Assembly: GCA_024180945.1 (NCBI GenBank)
Contig: JAKSGN010000033.1
Coordinates: 1,674,001-1,738,000 of the forward strand
From: Macrophomina tecta
Lineage: Eukaryota > Ascomycota > Dothideomycetes > Botryosphaeriales > Botryosphaeriaceae
DNA length: 64,000 bases
Reading direction: 5' to 3'
The notes under the pieces were generated by a model. It had not been told where the DNA came from, did no database searches, and saw only the letters and a list, made by a program, of their open reading frames with translations. The position numbers and the translations under genes are program-made. The number at the start of each line of letters is the position of its first letter. The first letter of the stretch is position 1. Shown piece by piece: positions 36,385 through 46,195 of the stretch.

Positions 36385-39300
36385 ATGGCGCAAGACCCGA
36401 ACAGGCTCGCGCAGTTCAAGTATGCGGCCATGTCTAACCTGGTCCTTCAGGCGGACCGACGCTTCGTGACTCGGCGAGGTGACGATGCCACAGGCGACCC
36501 GGAGTCGCTGGCCGGCAGGATTAGCATCAAGGAGATGGGAGGGCGAGTGGCCCGCGATAACGCGCCAACAAGCAAGAAGAAGAAGCAGGGCGGGCTTGCT
36601 GACATTGAGCGCGGCAATATCCATGAGGGCGAGGACGTGTTGGAGCGCGAGCAGAAGAAGCGCAAGCGGGGCGAGCCGCAGCAGCTCCGTGGCACGGGCA
36701 TTCTCAACCAGGCCGACCTGCTCGTTGAAGACCTACGCTACCGGCCTCGCACGCCCGCTACCAGGGCTACATACGAGCTCATCACCACCATCGTCGGCCG
36801 GCATCTGGGCGACGTACCGAACCATGTCGTGCGTAGCGCGGCGGACGCAGTGCTGGAGTACTTGAAGGATGAGAACATCAAGGATTTCGACCGGAAGAAG
36901 GAGATTGATGATACACTCGGCACGACCATGGGCTCGAAAGAGTTCAATGAGCTCGTCAATCTGGGCAAGAAGATCACCGACTACGATGCTCAGGACGACG
37001 ATGAGGAGATGGGCGATGCTGCGGATGGCGCTACTGGTGCAGAGCTCGACGAGAAGCAGGGCGTCGCAGTCGTCTTCGACGAAGACGACGAGGATGACGA
37101 AGAGGCGGGCCGGACATTCGAGGTTAGGGACGAGGATGACACTTCGGATGAAGAGGAAGGAGATTTTGCCGAACGGCAAGGCGCTGAGGGTGCTACGACT
37201 GCTGGCGGCGGTATTTTGGAGGAAGATGAGGGAGATAAGCTCGCGGACGAGGAGGAGATGATCATTGATTCCGGCGTGAACGGATCTGAGGTGGAGAAGA
37301 AGGGAGCGGACAGGCCCATACCGGCACACGAAATCGACGCATACTGGCTGCAACGCCAGATTGGTCACATCTACGAGGACGCACATATTCAACAGGAGAA
37401 GACCCAGGAGGCCCTACAAATTTTGTCCGGAGAGTCCGAGGACGGCGAGGAGAAGCCACTTCGTGAGGTTGAAAACGACCTCATGGAGCTGTTCGATTGG
37501 GAGAACCATGAGCTTGTGGCGAAGCTTGTGTCCAACCGGGACAAGGTCGTTTGGGTCACGAGATGGCGTAGGGTTGAGGAGGATCCTAATGCGCGCGCAG
37601 CAGTGGAAAGGGAAATGATCGCTGCTGGCCACAGGAAGATCCTCAACGAGCTACGGACAAGAGAAGAAGCCCCGACTGACGGCCCGGCTTCGAAAAAAAT
37701 GAAGGTGGATCTCATGGACATCGACGTGCCCAAGTCCGAAGAAAAGACGGACGCTGGCAAGGAGACTGGACTGGTCGGCGGACTCCAGCCCAAGCGGTTG
37801 ATCAATTTGGAGAACCTCGTTTTCGAACAGGGCAACCACCTCATGACTAACCCGAATGTCAAGTTACCTCAGGGGTCGACGAAGCGGACTTTCAAGGGCT
37901 ACGAGGAAATCCACGTGCCAGCTCCGAAGCCAAAGAGGGATCCCAACGACCCGCCGGATATGCCCGTCAGCGAATTGCCTGAGTGGGCTAGAGTCGGTTT
38001 TGGTAGCTCGAAGAACCTCAACAGGATTCAGACCCGCTGTTTCCCTACGGCTTTCAACGACGATGGCAACATGCTGATTTGCGCGCCTACGGGTTCGGGA
38101 AAGACCAATGTTGCTATGTTGACGATGCTCCGGGAGATTGGCAAACACAGACATCCTGAGACCGGCGAGATTAACCTGGACGAGTTTAAAATCATCTACA
38201 TCGCGCCTCTCAAGGCCCTGGTCCAGGAACAAGTGGGAAACTTTGGCAAGAGGCTCGAGCCTTACGGCATCAAGGTTTCTGAGCTCACAGGTGATCGTCA
38301 GCTTACCAAGCAACAGATTGCAGACACTCAGGTGATTGTTACGACCCCTGAGAAGTGGGATGTCATCACTCGCAAGGCCACTGATACTAGCTACACTAAC
38401 CTTGTGCGTCTGATTTGTATCGACGAAATCCACTTGCTGCACGACGATCGTGGTCCCGTTTTGGAAAGCATTGTCAGCAGGACTATTCGCCGCCAAGAAC
38501 AAACTGGGGATCCTGTGCGTATTATCGGTCTGAGTGCTACGCTTCCCAACTACCGTGATGTCGCCAGCTTCCTGCGGGTCGATCCCATTAAGGGTCTCTT
38601 CCATTTCGACGGCACATTCAGGCCTTGCCCGTTGAAACAGGAGTTCATCGGTGTTACCGACAAGAAAGCAATCAAGCAGCTGAAGACCATGAACGATGTC
38701 TGCTACACCAAGGTCCTGGAGCAGGTCGGCCAAAACGACAATCAAATGCTCATCTTCGTCCACTCACGGAAGGAGACTGCCAAAACCGCGAAGTACATCC
38801 GCGACAAGGCCTTGGAGTTGGAGACAATCGGTCAGATCCTGCGTAGCGATGCTGCTAGTCGCGAGATTCTACGGACTGAATCTGAGGGCGTGCAAAATGC
38901 AGACCTGAAAGATGTGATGCCCTATGGATTCGGTATTCACCATGCTGGTATGAGCCGTGCTGACCGCACTTCGGTCGAGGATCTCTTCGCTGATGGGTCC
39001 CTTCGTGTCCTGGTCTGTACTGCTACCCTGGCTTGGGGTGTCAACCTTCCTGCGCACACAGTTATCATCAAGGGCACTCAGATCTACTCACCTGAAAAAG
39101 GTAGCTGGGTCGAGCTCAGTCCGCAGGACGTTCTGCAGATGCTCGGTCGTGCTGGTCGCCCCCAGTATGATACTTACGGTGAAGGTATCATTATCACTAC
39201 GCAGTCTGAGATGCAGTACTACCTATCTCTCATGAACCAACAGCTTCCCATCGAGTCCCAGTTCATGAGCAAGCTCGCAGACAACCTCAACGCAGAAATC

Positions 39301-42300
39301 GTTCTCGGTAATGTCCGCTCTCGAGACGATGCTGTTGAGTGGCTTGGCTACACTTACCTCTATGTCCGGATGCTCAGATCACCGGGTCTTTACAGCGTTG
39401 GTGCCGAGTATGAGGATGATGAGGCTTTGGAACAGAAGCGCGTCGATCTGATTCACTCCGCTGCCACGGTTCTGGAGAGATCTAATCTTGTTAAGTACGA
39501 CAAGAAGAGTGGCAAGCTGACGCCTACTGAGCTTGGTCGTGTAGCCTCGCACTACTACATCACCCATAGCTCTATGGCCACATACAACATGCATATCCAG
39601 CCCAACATCTCGACTATCGAGTTATTCCGCGTTTTCGCTCTCAGCGATGAGTTCAAGTACATCCCGGTGCGTCAAGACGAGAAGCTTGAACTCGCTAAGC
39701 TTCTTGGGCGCGTACCTATCCCGGTCAAGGAGAGCATTGAGGAACCTCATGCAAAGATCAACGTCCTTCTACAGGCCTACATTTCCCGTCTCAAGCTTGA
39801 GGGTTTGGCTCTTATGGCCGATCTCGTCTATGTCACACAATCGGCAGGTCGTATTCTTCGAGCGATCTTCGAGATCTGTTTGAAGAAGGGCTGGGCTCAC
39901 GTTGCGAAGACTGCCTTGGACCTTTGCAAGATGGCTGAGAAGCGCATGTGGCCGACAATGACTCCTCTCCGCCAGTTCCCCAACTGCCCTCGCGATATAG
40001 TCCAGAAGGCGGAGCGTATTGACGTCCCTTGGTCAAGCTACTTCGATCTTGATCCTCCGCGCATGGGTGAGCTTATGGGGCTACCTCGAGCAGGGCGTAC
40101 GGTCTGTGCTCTTGTTGAGAAGTTTCCACGCCTGGAGATCCAGGCCCATGTGCAGCCAATGACCCGGTCCATGCTCCGCATGGAGCTGACTATTACTCCC
40201 AACTTTGTGTGGGACGAGACTTTGCATGGCAACGCGGAGAGCTTCTGGATCATTGTAGAGGATTGTGATGGTGAAGAGATCCTCTTCCATGACCAGTTCC
40301 TTCTGCGCCGCGAGTATGCCACGTCGGAAACGAACGAGCATCTCGTGGAGTTTACCGTCCCCATCACGGAACCAATGCCCCCTCACTACTTCATTACCGT
40401 TGTGTCCGACAGGTGGATGCACTCAGAGACCAAGATTGCTGTCTCCTTCCAGAAGCTGATTTTGCCTGAGAAGTTTCCTCCCCACACCCAACTTTTGGAC
40501 ATGCAACCTCTGCCAGTTGCCGCCCTCAAGAGGCCAGACTTCACAGGGCTCTATCCTGACTGGGAGCGCTTCAATAAGGTCCAGACGCAGACTTACAACG
40601 CCCTGTTCCAGCAAGACGACAATGTCTTTGTAGGTGCGTCGACTGGCATGGGCAAAACTGTCTGTGCTGAGTTCGCCCTGTTGAGACACTGGGCCAAGCA
40701 GGAGGGCGGAAAGGCTGTTTACATCGCTCCTTTCCAAGAGCTGGTGGACAACAGATACAAGGATTGGAAGCAACGCTTGGCAAACGTCGCCGGCGGTCAA
40801 GAGATTGTCAAGCTCGTCGGTGATACTCAGTCTGACTTGCAGCTCCTCCAGCAAGGCGACTTGATCCTTGCCACTCCGCAGCAGTGGGATGTGATCTCGC
40901 GGCAATGGCAGCGTCGGAAGAATGTCCAAGCCACCAAGTTGTTCATTGCCGATGATTTGCATATGCTTGGTGGACAGGGAGGATACGTTTATGAGACGGT
41001 GGTTTCCAGGATGCATGCAATGACTCTGCAGCTCGAATCAGAGATGCGCATCATTGGTCTCAGCGTCTCGCTTTCAAACGCCCGCGACATTGGCGAGTGG
41101 ATTGGAGCAACCAAGCACACCATCTTCAACTTCAGTCCTCACGTTAGAGCTGTCCCCTTGGAGCTCCACATTCAGTCTTTCACAATCCCTCACTTCCCCT
41201 CTCTGATGCTCGCTATGGCGAAGCCAGCCTACCAGTCGGTCCTACAGCTGTCGCCTGACAAGTCCGCCATGATCTTCGTGCCCAGTCGCAAGCAGGTCAG
41301 GAACACTGCTCTAGACCTCCTTGCCAACTGTGTGGCGGACGATGATGAGGACCGATTTTTGCACGCTTCAATTGAAGAGATGCAGCCTGTACTGGAGAAG
41401 ATCAGCGAGCCTGCTCTGGCTGAGTCACTTTCGCACGGTATCGGCTACTTTCATGAGGCCCTGACTGCTTTCGATAAGAGAGCTGTCGAGCATTTTTTCC
41501 GTGTTGGTGCTATCCAAGTCATACTGGTCTCGAGAGACTGCTGCTGGGAGATCAACGTCAATGCACATCTCGTCATCGTCATGAACACCCAGTTCTTTGA
41601 GGGTAGGGAGCATCGCTACATTGACTATCCCATTAGTGAGGTCCTTCAGATGTTTGGCAAGGCTGGCCGCGCAGGGCAGGAGAAAATCAGTAGGGGTGTG
41701 CTGATGGTCCCCGCCGTGAAGCGCGATTACTACAAAAAATTCCTGAACGAGGCTCTACCAATTGAGTCGCATCTCCAGGTCTTCCTCCACGACGCCTTCG
41801 TTGCGGAGATCAGTACCCGTATGATCTCTTCTACCCAAGATGCTGTCGATTGGTCCACCTACACCTACTTCTATCGCCGCCTGCTCGCGAACCCGAGTTA
41901 TTATGGTTTGACCGATACCTCGCACGAGGGGCTCAGTGCTCACCTTTCCGAGCTTGTTGAAACCACGCTCAAGGACCTTGTTGAGGCCAAGATCATTGAA
42001 CTGGACGAGGAGGATGACTCGATAACACCACTCAACCCAGCCATGATTGCTGCCTACTACAACATCTCTTTTATCACCATGCAGACGTTCCTTCTTTCGC
42101 TCAACGCACGGACAAAGCTCAAAGGTATTCTTGAAATCATCACCTCGGCGACGGAATTCGAGAGTATCCAGATCCGGAGACATGAAGATCATATCCTGCG
42201 ACGTGTGTATGACCGTCTACCAGTCAAGATGGCGGAAGCATCGTACGAATCGCCGCACTTCAAGGCGTTCGTGCTGCTTCAAGCCCACTTCGCGCGTATG

Positions 42301-43059
42301 CAACTACCCGTCGACCTGGCCAAGGACCAAGAGATGATTCTGAAGAAGGTGCTGCCTCTTCTGCAGGCTTGCGTCGACGTCCTCTCGTCAGACGGCCACC
42401 TCAACGCCATGAACGCCATGGAGATCAGCCAGATGGTGGTGCAGGCTATGTGGGACCGCGACAGCCCGCTCAAGCAGATCCCGCACTTCGACAACCAGCT
42501 GGTGCAGGAGGCCAACGCGGCTGGCGTGCAGGATATTTCGGACTTCATCGACGCCATGGACCCCGAGGCTCCCAACAACAAGGAGCTGGTGCAGCGGCTC
42601 AAGCTGTCGGGCCCGCAGCTGGCCGACGCGGCACGCTTCGTCAACGATTTCTACCCAGACCTGTCAGTCGAGTTCGATGTGCTTGAGCCTGACGCCATCA
42701 CCGCTGGAGCGCCCGCCTACCTCGAGGTCACCGTCACCCGCGAGATGGACGAGGATGATGAGCCGCAGGCGACCGTCCACGCGCCCTTCTTCCCATCTGA
42801 CAAGCCGGAGGCCTGGTGGCTCGTCGTCGGCGAGGAGAGTACCAAGAGCTTGCTCGCCATCAAGCGCGTCACCATCCAGCGCGAGCTCAAGACCAAGCTG
42901 GAGTACGTGGTGCCGACACCTGGCGAGCACGAGTTGACGCTGTATTTGATGAGCGATAGTTATATGGGTGTGGACCAGGCGCCGACGTTCAAGGTCAATG
43001 CGGCGGAAGGTATGGAGGAGAGCGATGATGAGGAAGAAGAGGAGGAGGAGGAGGAGTAG
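36385..43059 (+). CDS. BRR2: U5 snRNP RNA helicase Brr2
   Basis: A single 2224-residue open frame with no intron, the usual size for fungal Brr2. The N-terminal region (about 1-480) is charged, with acidic runs, and carries the PWI-like plug region. The first helicase cassette has APTGSGKT (Lys573), DEIH (680-683), GLSATLPN, HHAGMSRADR and QMLGRAGRPQYD, so it is catalytically complete. A Sec63-type module follows. The second cassette is degenerate: GASTGMGKT keeps the P-loop lysine (1424), but motif II reads DDLH (1523-1526), motif III is SVS instead of SAT, and motif VI is QMFGKAGRAGQ. A second Sec63 module and an acidic tail end the protein. Brr2 unwinds U4/U6 during spliceosome activation using cassette 1; cassette 2 binds nucleotide and regulates it. 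The start Met lies in the context AATATGGCGC. Confidence 0.97.
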   Translation: MAQDPNRLAQFKYAAMSNLVLQADRRFVTRRGDDATGDPESLAGRISIKEMGGRVARDNAPTSKKKKQGGLADIERGNIHEGEDVLEREQKKRKRGEPQQLRGTGILNQADLLVEDLRYRPRTPATRATYELITTIVGRHLGDVPNHVVRSAADAVLEYLKDENIKDFDRKKEIDDTLGTTMGSKEFNELVNLGKKITDYDAQDDDEEMGDAADGATGAELDEKQGVAVVFDEDDEDDEEAGRTFEVRDEDDTSDEEEGDFAERQGAEGATTAGGGILEEDEGDKLADEEEMIIDSGVNGSEVEKKGADRPIPAHEIDAYWLQRQIGHIYEDAHIQQEKTQEALQILSGESEDGEEKPLREVENDLMELFDWENHELVAKLVSNRDKVVWVTRWRRVEEDPNARAAVEREMIAAGHRKILNELRTREEAPTDGPASKKMKVDLMDIDVPKSEEKTDAGKETGLVGGLQPKRLINLENLVFEQGNHLMTNPNVKLPQGSTKRTFKGYEEIHVPAPKPKRDPNDPPDMPVSELPEWARVGFGSSKNLNRIQTRCFPTAFNDDGNMLICAPTGSGKTNVAMLTMLREIGKHRHPETGEINLDEFKIIYIAPLKALVQEQVGNFGKRLEPYGIKVSELTGDRQLTKQQIADTQVIVTTPEKWDVITRKATDTSYTNLVRLICIDEIHLLHDDRGPVLESIVSRTIRRQEQTGDPVRIIGLSATLPNYRDVASFLRVDPIKGLFHFDGTFRPCPLKQEFIGVTDKKAIKQLKTMNDVCYTKVLEQVGQNDNQMLIFVHSRKETAKTAKYIRDKALELETIGQILRSDAASREILRTESEGVQNADLKDVMPYGFGIHHAGMSRADRTSVEDLFADGSLRVLVCTATLAWGVNLPAHTVIIKGTQIYSPEKGSWVELSPQDVLQMLGRAGRPQYDTYGEGIIITTQSEMQYYLSLMNQQLPIESQFMSKLADNLNAEIVLGNVRSRDDAVEWLGYTYLYVRMLRSPGLYSVGAEYEDDEALEQKRVDLIHSAATVLERSNLVKYDKKSGKLTPTELGRVASHYYITHSSMATYNMHIQPNISTIELFRVFALSDEFKYIPVRQDEKLELAKLLGRVPIPVKESIEEPHAKINVLLQAYISRLKLEGLALMADLVYVTQSAGRILRAIFEICLKKGWAHVAKTALDLCKMAEKRMWPTMTPLRQFPNCPRDIVQKAERIDVPWSSYFDLDPPRMGELMGLPRAGRTVCALVEKFPRLEIQAHVQPMTRSMLRMELTITPNFVWDETLHGNAESFWIIVEDCDGEEILFHDQFLLRREYATSETNEHLVEFTVPITEPMPPHYFITVVSDRWMHSETKIAVSFQKLILPEKFPPHTQLLDMQPLPVAALKRPDFTGLYPDWERFNKVQTQTYNALFQQDDNVFVGASTGMGKTVCAEFALLRHWAKQEGGKAVYIAPFQELVDNRYKDWKQRLANVAGGQEIVKLVGDTQSDLQLLQQGDLILATPQQWDVISRQWQRRKNVQATKLFIADDLHMLGGQGGYVYETVVSRMHAMTLQLESEMRIIGLSVSLSNARDIGEWIGATKHTIFNFSPHVRAVPLELHIQSFTIPHFPSLMLAMAKPAYQSVLQLSPDKSAMIFVPSRKQVRNTALDLLANCVADDDEDRFLHASIEEMQPVLEKISEPALAESLSHGIGYFHEALTAFDKRAVEHFFRVGAIQVILVSRDCCWEINVNAHLVIVMNTQFFEGREHRYIDYPISEVLQMFGKAGRAGQEKISRGVLMVPAVKRDYYKKFLNEALPIESHLQVFLHDAFVAEISTRMISSTQDAVDWSTYTYFYRRLLANPSYYGLTDTSHEGLSAHLSELVETTLKDLVEAKIIELDEEDDSITPLNPAMIAAYYNISFITMQTFLLSLNARTKLKGILEIITSATEFESIQIRRHEDHILRRVYDRLPVKMAEASYESPHFKAFVLLQAHFARMQLPVDLAKDQEMILKKVLPLLQACVDVLSSDGHLNAMNAMEISQMVVQAMWDRDSPLKQIPHFDNQLVQEANAAGVQDISDFIDAMDPEAPNNKELVQRLKLSGPQLADAARFVNDFYPDLSVEFDVLEPDAITAGAPAYLEVTVTREMDEDDEPQATVHAPFFPSDKPEAWWLVVGEESTKSLLAIKRVTIQRELKTKLEYVVPTPGEHELTLYLMSDSYMGVDQAPTFKVNAAEGMEESDDEEEEEEEEE

Positions 43060-43512
43060 AGGGTAAATAGAAGGAGAAAGAAGGAGGGAAAGGTAGGAAT
43101 CGGCGTTCTTTTAGTGGGTGGCTTGGATTGGGACTGGGACCCTGTAGCATACAGAATAGTTTCCTTACTTTTTTCCCCCCCACGTTTTCAATACGCGCGC
43201 TAAAAAAGACGTCCTCATGTTTATGAATGCTGCATTTCTCAGTGAAGCCTGCGCTTCTTGACCAATCGCCTAGTCCATCCATCTAAAAGGCAAAAAGACG
43301 CTGTCAATCCTCGATTCTCCTCGCACTCCGTAAGCACATGTGTCATTGATTGCGCCGCGGATGCCTTCTTTCCTGTCTTGTGCAACCACTTGCTCGAGTA
43401 GTGATGCGCTGTATGATTGTGCAGTGCAATTGTCCAGCCCGAGTACTCCGACTATGCGTACCTTTGCGGTGATACCCCCTTTTCGATCTCGGCTTCACCG
43501 GGGGAGGCCCTT
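43060..43512. other. Convergent 3' ends of BRR2 and the copper transporter
   Basis: The BRR2 stop (43059) and the CTR stop (43513) face each other across 453 bp. The stretch should hold both transcript ends. Nothing else is seen. Confidence 0.6.
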
Positions 43513-44614
43513 TCAATGGCAAGCCACCGTCTTGGTGGCGGTGCCCTGTCCGAAGGCGAGGTAACCGACGAAGGCGCCGGCGGCGACGGCGAGCATGACC
43601 CAGCCGTTGTAGGTCATGAAGAGTAGCCTGAGCGCCATAAGTAATCAGTCTCCCTGCTTGCTATCCACCGAGCCTGTCCTTTTGCTTGGCTTCGCGATCG
43701 CTTCACGCCTCCACTCCCCAATTGAGAGAATATGTGGTCACAAACTCACATGATGAAGAAGGAGTAGAAGACCTGGACGGCGTACAGGGCGGCGCGGATG
43801 ATCTTGGCGCGCTTCTCCTCGCGGGCGGACCAGGCGACGGCGGCGCGCCCGCTGCTGGCTGCTGTTGTTCCGAGGAGTGAGCTGGTTTCGTCTACGTGGG
43901 TTTGGGTGCTGCTGCTCTCTTCGTCGTCGGCGGAATGAGGGCGGCGGGGGTCTGGTGGTTTGGGGGAAACGAGAGCCGAGTGTGTAAGCTCAGAGGCTTT
44001 CTTCGTCATCCATCCAGGCTGGATGGGGGTATGGGGATGGAGGTGGTGCTTGGGGGTTTGGGAAGAGGAGGAGCGTGTTGTTCGAAGCGGGAGGGAGAGA
44101 GACAGAGAGAGGGCTTACCAGGTACACCTGAACCACCAATCTTGAGGCCGCTCTGGCGTGCGGTCACGGAGGCTTCATAGCGGCGCGAGATCTCGCGTAC
44201 CAGCTCGTAGCCGGCGCAGAGCACGACAACGCCGAGCAGGGAGACAATCAGACTCCACGTCGAGCCCACGTGCCAGCCGCGGAAGACGATGCACAGGTCG
44301 GTCGTGTCCCACGTGAAGAGCATCTATATGGCGGCCACGGCGTGGTCAGCTGCGGAGCTCGTTGTTTTTGAGAAGGGCACAGGCAGCATGACGGATGAAA
44401 AGCAGTATCACGGTGTGAGGGTGTGGGTTCTGAGGCCGCGAGCAGCGGTTGCGCGTGGGGGAACTCGGGCTTCACTTGAGGCACGAAGCGAGGGTAGACG
44501 GACGTTCATGTTGCACTTGGGGCCGTCGCCCATGTCCATGCCGCCGTGGCCACCGTGGCCGCCGCCCATGTCGCCATGGTCCATGTGGCCGTGGTCCATG
44601 TGTCCGTGGTCCAT
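43513..44614 (-). CDS. Ctr-family high-affinity copper transporter (Ctr4-like)
   Basis: There are four exons: 44614-44504, 44323-44119, 43951-43750 and 43627-43513, giving 210 residues. The N-terminus, outside the cell, is Met/His-rich with repeated MDHGHMDHG units and a Met-X-Met near MDMGDGPKCNMNM, the copper-gathering part. The first membrane helix follows NMLFTWDTTDLCIVFRGWHVGS, the classic Ctr junction. The cytosolic loop is long and hydrophilic. Helix 2 carries the selectivity motif MxxxM (IMLLFM) and helix 3 the GxxxG packing motif (GAFVG). The C-terminus ends KTVACH, with a Cys/His pair typical of copper hand-off sites. Trimeric Ctr proteins import Cu(I) across the plasma membrane. 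Intron 1 (180 bp) separates the copper-binding segment from the membrane part, and its donor is the weak GTCCGT. The start is the first Met of the repeat. Confidence 0.93.
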
Positions 44615-45187
44615 GATGGTGGAGTCGGTGTTATCGGGGATTGGGTGGAGGGAGCAGTGGTATCTGCGGAGCTCAAAGGAGGGATGGATTCGCGAGATAT
44701 ACGGCAGCCGGCTAAACTTGGGCTGGGCGGAGCAGGCAGGGGACAGTGGTTTGGGCGTGAGCAAGTTCGAGGCGATTAGGGAGTGCCGGGGGGCAGCCGG
44801 AGCGTGCAGACGTGACACATGACTGACGCGCGACGCGTAGTGCGCTGAGGGGCCGAGGTCCTCGCTCTGCTGTCCGCCCCGCCTGGTCCGCGAAGCCGCA
44901 CCAGCCCCAGCCAGGCCCTTCTTTCGCAAAAGGCGGAACAAGGCGGCAGTATAACGGAGAAGGCCATAGCTCCCCGCGTCATCCCTACTTTTCTCTGCCC
45001 TGCCCGCGGCCTGACCCGATTGCTCATCCATCCGCCGGCTGCGGCCCGCCTCCGTTGCTGCGTCTCCCATGCCATCCATGACTGTGTCATGACCCCAGCC
45101 CTCCTCAAAAGTCCGTCTAGTCCCACGCTCGAGGCCTGGCCCACCGCAATCCGCAATTCGTGACTGCTCTTCTGCCCGCCGCCGACC
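44615..45187. promoter_or_regulatory. Shared upstream region of CTR and HAAO genes
   Basis: The two divergent start codons are 573 bp apart, so both promoters lie here. I looked for copper-response boxes of the type bound by fungal copper-fist regulators and did not find a convincing one. Confidence 0.5.
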
Positions 45188-45981
45188 ATGCAACAGTCCC
45201 TCCGCCCTGCCTCTGCCATCGCGACAGCCGTCGCACGCGCTCCCTCTTCGCTGGCGCCCACCATACTGCGCCCGCTCGCCGCCGCACGCCCCACAATCGC
45301 AAGCAGCAATGCCGTCGCAACGAGGCGCCCCTTCTCCAGCAGCGCGCAGCGACATGCCCCTCTGACATCGCCTGTCAATCTGCCCAAATGGTACGACCTC
45401 CGCCGGCGCCACCGACCCTCGCCACCTACACACCCCCACCAACCCCGACACTAACGCCGAGCGCCACGACACCCAGGCTCTCCGAGAACGCGCACCTGCT
45501 GCAGCCGCCCGTCAACAACTACTGCGTGACCAACGAGCACATGACGGTCATGATCGTCGGCGGGCCCAACGCGCGCACCGACTACCACATCAACGCGACG
45601 CCCGAATGGTTCTACCAGTACAAGGGGCGCATGCTGCTCAAAGTCATCGACCCGCACCACGAGTCCCCGACCAAGCCCTTCCGCGACATCTACATCGACG
45701 AGGGCGAGATGTTCCTGCTGCCGCCCGACGTGCCCCACAATCCCGTCCGCTTCGCCGACACGGTGGGCATCGTGCTGGAGCAGCCGAGGCCCGAGGGTAG
45801 CGTTGATAGGCTGAGGTGGTATTGTCAGAACTGCGGCCATCAGGTGCACGAGAAGAGCTTCCATTGCACGAATTTGGGCACGCAGATCAAGGAAGCGGTG
45901 AATGCGTTCAAGGAGGATGAGCACGCGAGGACATGTAAGAAATGCGGTGCCCTTTGCGACGTTGTCCCGAAGGAGAAGTCT

Positions 45982-45984
<3 letters not shown>
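45188..45984 (+). CDS. BNA1: 3-hydroxyanthranilate 3,4-dioxygenase with N-terminal extension
   Basis: Two exons (45188-45390, 45477-45984) give 236 residues. The enzyme opens the ring of 3-hydroxyanthranilate to the semialdehyde that becomes quinolinate, the de novo NAD precursor. The cupin core starts at [24 protein letters not shown]. The iron ligands His105, Glu111 and His155 are present (NARTDYHINATPEWFYQYKG; PDVPHNPVRFAD), as is the substrate-binding Arg101. The C-terminal CQNCGH (184-187) and CKKCG (221-224) form the rubredoxin-like metal site seen in fungal and some bacterial members. An unusual feature is about 60 residues before the core, rich in Ala/Arg/Ser with TRRPFSSSAQRH at 45-56, which resembles a mitochondrial presequence. 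The usual fungal protein begins at the core and is cytosolic. The exon junction falls inside the codon for the conserved Trp. Confidence 0.95.

Positions 45985-46022
<38 letters not shown>
45983..46022. repeat. (AG)20 microsatellite overlapping the BNA1 stop codon
   Basis: Forty bases of AG repeat begin inside the TAG stop (45982-45984) of the dioxygenase gene. Length changes here would alter only the 3' untranslated region. Confidence 0.95.
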
Positions 46023-46023
<1 letters not shown>

Positions 46024-46195
46024 CCAACGGTGCAGAGCTTTGGCGCGGACGGCAGGTAAAACCGACCCACGAGGGATGTTTGAGTACGTTGGACGATCAT
46101 TGAGACAGCCTTGCCATAGGTTCTCAACATAACTAGGATATCTAGAGTACCCGCCATTTATTTCCTACGGGGGATATCCGCTGGTCACTCCTCCA

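Noticed and set aside
44615..45187. Idea that copper uptake and kynurenine genes are co-regulated from one promoter
   Set aside because: Divergent spacing alone is weak evidence, the enzyme uses iron, and no copper-response box was found.
44408..45472. 354-residue minus-strand frame covering the CTR start and part of the dioxygenase gene
   Set aside because: Only its MDHGHMDHG part is real, as exon 1 of the copper transporter; the rest is antisense to BNA1 or promoter sequence.
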